A stretch of DNA of 64,000 bases. Source: Paraburkholderia sediminicola. Lineage in GTDB: Bacteria > Pseudomonadota > Gammaproteobacteria > Burkholderiales > Burkholderiaceae. Below the pieces are notes generated by a model, which was given only the letters and a program-made list of their open reading frames with translations, did no database searches and was not told the DNA's origin. Position numbers and translations under genes: made by a program. Shown here piece after piece: positions 62,669-64,000 of this stretch (position 1 is its first letter; each line of letters opens with the position of its first letter). The DNA is taken from NCBI RefSeq assembly GCF_902859805.1, contig NZ_CADIKC010000002.1:558001-622000 (forward strand). Reading direction: 5' to 3'.

Positions 62669-64000
62669 ATGCAAAGTGAAACTATCCGAATTCGTCCAGA
62701 CCGCCCTTTAGGGACCTTTCTCTCCCGCGCGCGGCAGCAGCGAACGAAGATGCGCTTTGGCATTACCTGGAAAATGTTTCTCGCCGTTTTAATCGCCTGT
62801 CTGGCGATTTCCCTGACGATGGGCTACGCCTTGCGCGTGAGCTTCGAAAACGGCTTCCTGCACTATGTCCGGGAGCGCAACGCCGGGCGCATTAAAGCCG
62901 TCATGGCGAAGGTGACGAGCGAATACGCCGCTCACGGCAACTGGAATTTCTTGCGGGAGCATCCCGAAGCATGGCTCGCGCTGCTGGACGGCGCCGCGCA
63001 CGATGCCCTGCGCGAGGAACTCGCCACAGCGCAGACGGGCAAGCTGCCGGGCTGGAGAACCTTTCCCGGGAGCGGCAGCGTGCAGCAGCTGCTCGGGCCG
63101 CTCTCCGGCCCGTCTGAAGGGCCGCACTGGGGCATGCGCCTGCCACCCGCGCCACCGTCTGGTCCGGACATCGCGATGGAGCGTGACCGTGTGTCGGCAA
63201 GCGGCGTCGTGGGCGGCGACAGTCGCTATGACCGGCCGCCTCCTTCGGCCCCTTTGGCGGCGTCTCCCGTCTCGCCCCCGTCGCATGACAGCGTGACCCG
63301 TGACACGCCGCCCGAGGGGCCGCCCGTCACACTCTACGACGCCCGCCATGAACTCGTGGCGAGCACCGGCCAGCCGCCTCCACCCGGCAGCACGATGCGA
63401 CCCGTCGTCTACGCCGGCAAGGTGGTGGGCTGGCTTGCCGTGAACGGGCCCGACACCCTTTCGGACGCTGCCGACATCGCCTTCCAGGCACAGCAGAAGC
63501 GCGCGACCTGGGAGATCGCGGGCGTGGCTATTGTGCTGGCGGCGCTGGTCGCGCTGGTCCTTGCGCGCATCGTGCTCGCGCCGGTCAAGCGCTTGATGAA
63601 TGCGACCCACCGTCTGGCCGGCGGGGACTACACGGCCCGGGTGCCGGCCGGCAGACGCGACGAGCTCGGCCGGCTTGCGGGCGACTTCAACGTATTGGCC
63701 GATTCGCTGCAAAAAACCGAGCGCTCCCGGCGCGATTTCATTGCGGACATTTCGCACGAGCTGCGCACGCCGCTCGCCGTGCTCCGCGGCGAGCTGGAAG
63801 CCATCGAAGACGGTGTACATGTGTTCAACCGCGATTCGCTTACTTCGCTGCAAACCGAAGTGAACATGCTCAACAAGCTCATCGAAGATCTCTACGAGCT
63901 TTCTCTGAGCGATGTCGGCGCACTCAGCTATCGCAAGACGCCGACCCATGTCGGGCAACTGGCGCGGGCCTCGATCGAGGCCATGCGGGAGTCGTTCAAG
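62669..64000 (+). CDS. Sensor histidine kinase, BaeS/CpxA-type (3' end beyond window)
   Basis: The frame is open to the right edge, with 444 residues visible. A first membrane helix (MFLAVLIACLAISLTMGYAL) is followed by a long periplasmic part with a Pro-rich insert, a second helix (IAGVAIVLAALVALVLARIVL), a HAMP linker (LMNATHRLAGGDYTARVPAG) and the phospho-His helix (RRDFIADISHELRTPLAVL). The ATP-binding domain is cut off. The ATG at 62750 begins the usual MRFGITWKMF; the ATG at 62669 would add 27 residues. Its partner regulator is probably downstream, since the OmpR-like protein at 60865 lacks a phospho-acceptor. Confidence 0.85.
   Translation, partial: MQSETIRIRPDRPLGTFLSRARQQRTKMRFGITWKMFLAVLIACLAISLTMGYALRVSFENGFLHYVRERNAGRIKAVMAKVTSEYAAHGNWNFLREHPEAWLALLDGAAHDALREELATAQTGKLPGWRTFPGSGSVQQLLGPLSGPSEGPHWGMRLPPAPPSGPDIAMERDRVSASGVVGGDSRYDRPPPSAPLAASPVSPPSHDSVTRDTPPEGPPVTLYDARHELVASTGQPPPPGSTMRPVVYAGKVVGWLAVNGPDTLSDAADIAFQAQQKRATWEIAGVAIVLAALVALVLARIVLAPVKRLMNATHRLAGGDYTARVPAGRRDELGRLAGDFNVLADSLQKTERSRRDFIADISHELRTPLAVLRGELEAIEDGVHVFNRDSLTSLQTEVNMLNKLIEDLYELSLSDVGALSYRKTPTHVGQLARASIEAMRESFK

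Noticed and set aside
62789..63958. A 389-codon frame antisense to the histidine kinase gene
   Set aside because: The plus strand encodes helices, HAMP and the phospho-His motif in one uninterrupted frame, which is far stronger evidence.

Overview
The window looks like a chromosomal or megaplasmid segment from a Burkholderia-type betaproteobacterium, most likely Paraburkholderia. This rests on high GC with GC-rich third positions, an AcnD/PrpF-type methylcitrate locus headed by PrpR, Burkholderia-style BamA and LptD proteins, a type VI secretion (T6SS) VgrG cassette, and many LysR, Lrp and AraC regulators. No rRNA, tRNA, CRISPR array, transposase or phage gene was recognised. The left edge cuts the end of a low-complexity protein gene and the right edge cuts a sensor histidine kinase.

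Layout. (1) 1-9.2 kb: metabolic accessory genes, namely an SDR, a drug/metabolite transporter divergent from a LysR regulator, a secreted GH27 alpha-galactosidase-like lipoprotein divergent from a sugar-efflux MFS, and an aldo/keto reductase with a LysR regulator. (2) 9.2-16.5 kb: gene debris, a TPR-glycosyltransferase-like protein, a small secreted protein, an Lrp regulator divergent from a GlmS over two clean palindromes, a nucleotidyltransferase and a GNAT. (3) 16.5-22.6 kb: a DUF3857/transglutaminase protein, type 2 ArgC divergent from LysR, a lipid II flippase of the Amj family, and a MurI-like protein whose second catalytic cysteine is serine. (4) 22.7-29.9 kb, minus strand: a T6SS cassette running vgrG, peptidoglycan-hydrolase effector, exported candidate immunity protein, LprI-like lysozyme-inhibitor protein, PAAR. 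Its toxin C-terminus and immunity genes are AT-rich. (5) 30-38.1 kb: methylcitrate cycle genes prpC, acnD and prpF divergent from prpR. prpB is absent from this locus, a sigma-54 promoter is visible, and a strong intrinsic terminator lies between prpC and acnD.

(6) 38.0-54.8 kb: a large catabolic island. On the minus strand an aldehyde dehydrogenase, a HAD-type hydrolase and a PuuB-like oxidase precede a peptide-type ABC importer, a three-component opine/D-hydroxyproline-type flavin oxidase and a minimal AraC regulator. From the first permease on, these genes are joined by overlaps of 4 or 16 nt. Divergent from them are a tandem GNAT, a hydroxypyruvate-reductase-like enzyme, a PLP aminotransferase and an Lrp regulator. 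Together they suggest uptake and oxidative C-N cleavage of an amine or amino-acid conjugate, with aldehyde oxidation and transamination of the products. The substrate cannot be read from sequence.

(7) 54.9-64 kb: an accessory outer-membrane biogenesis island. A second-copy LptD with two small upstream genes is divergent from a second-copy BamA, and neither has its normal housekeeping neighbours. An OmpR-type regulator with a degenerate receiver follows, then small unknown genes and the start of a BaeS-type kinase. The items most worth following up are this BamA/LptD pair with its pseudo-receiver regulator, the Cys-to-Ser MurI next to Amj, the T6SS cassette with two candidate immunity proteins, and the overlap-coupled catabolic operon.
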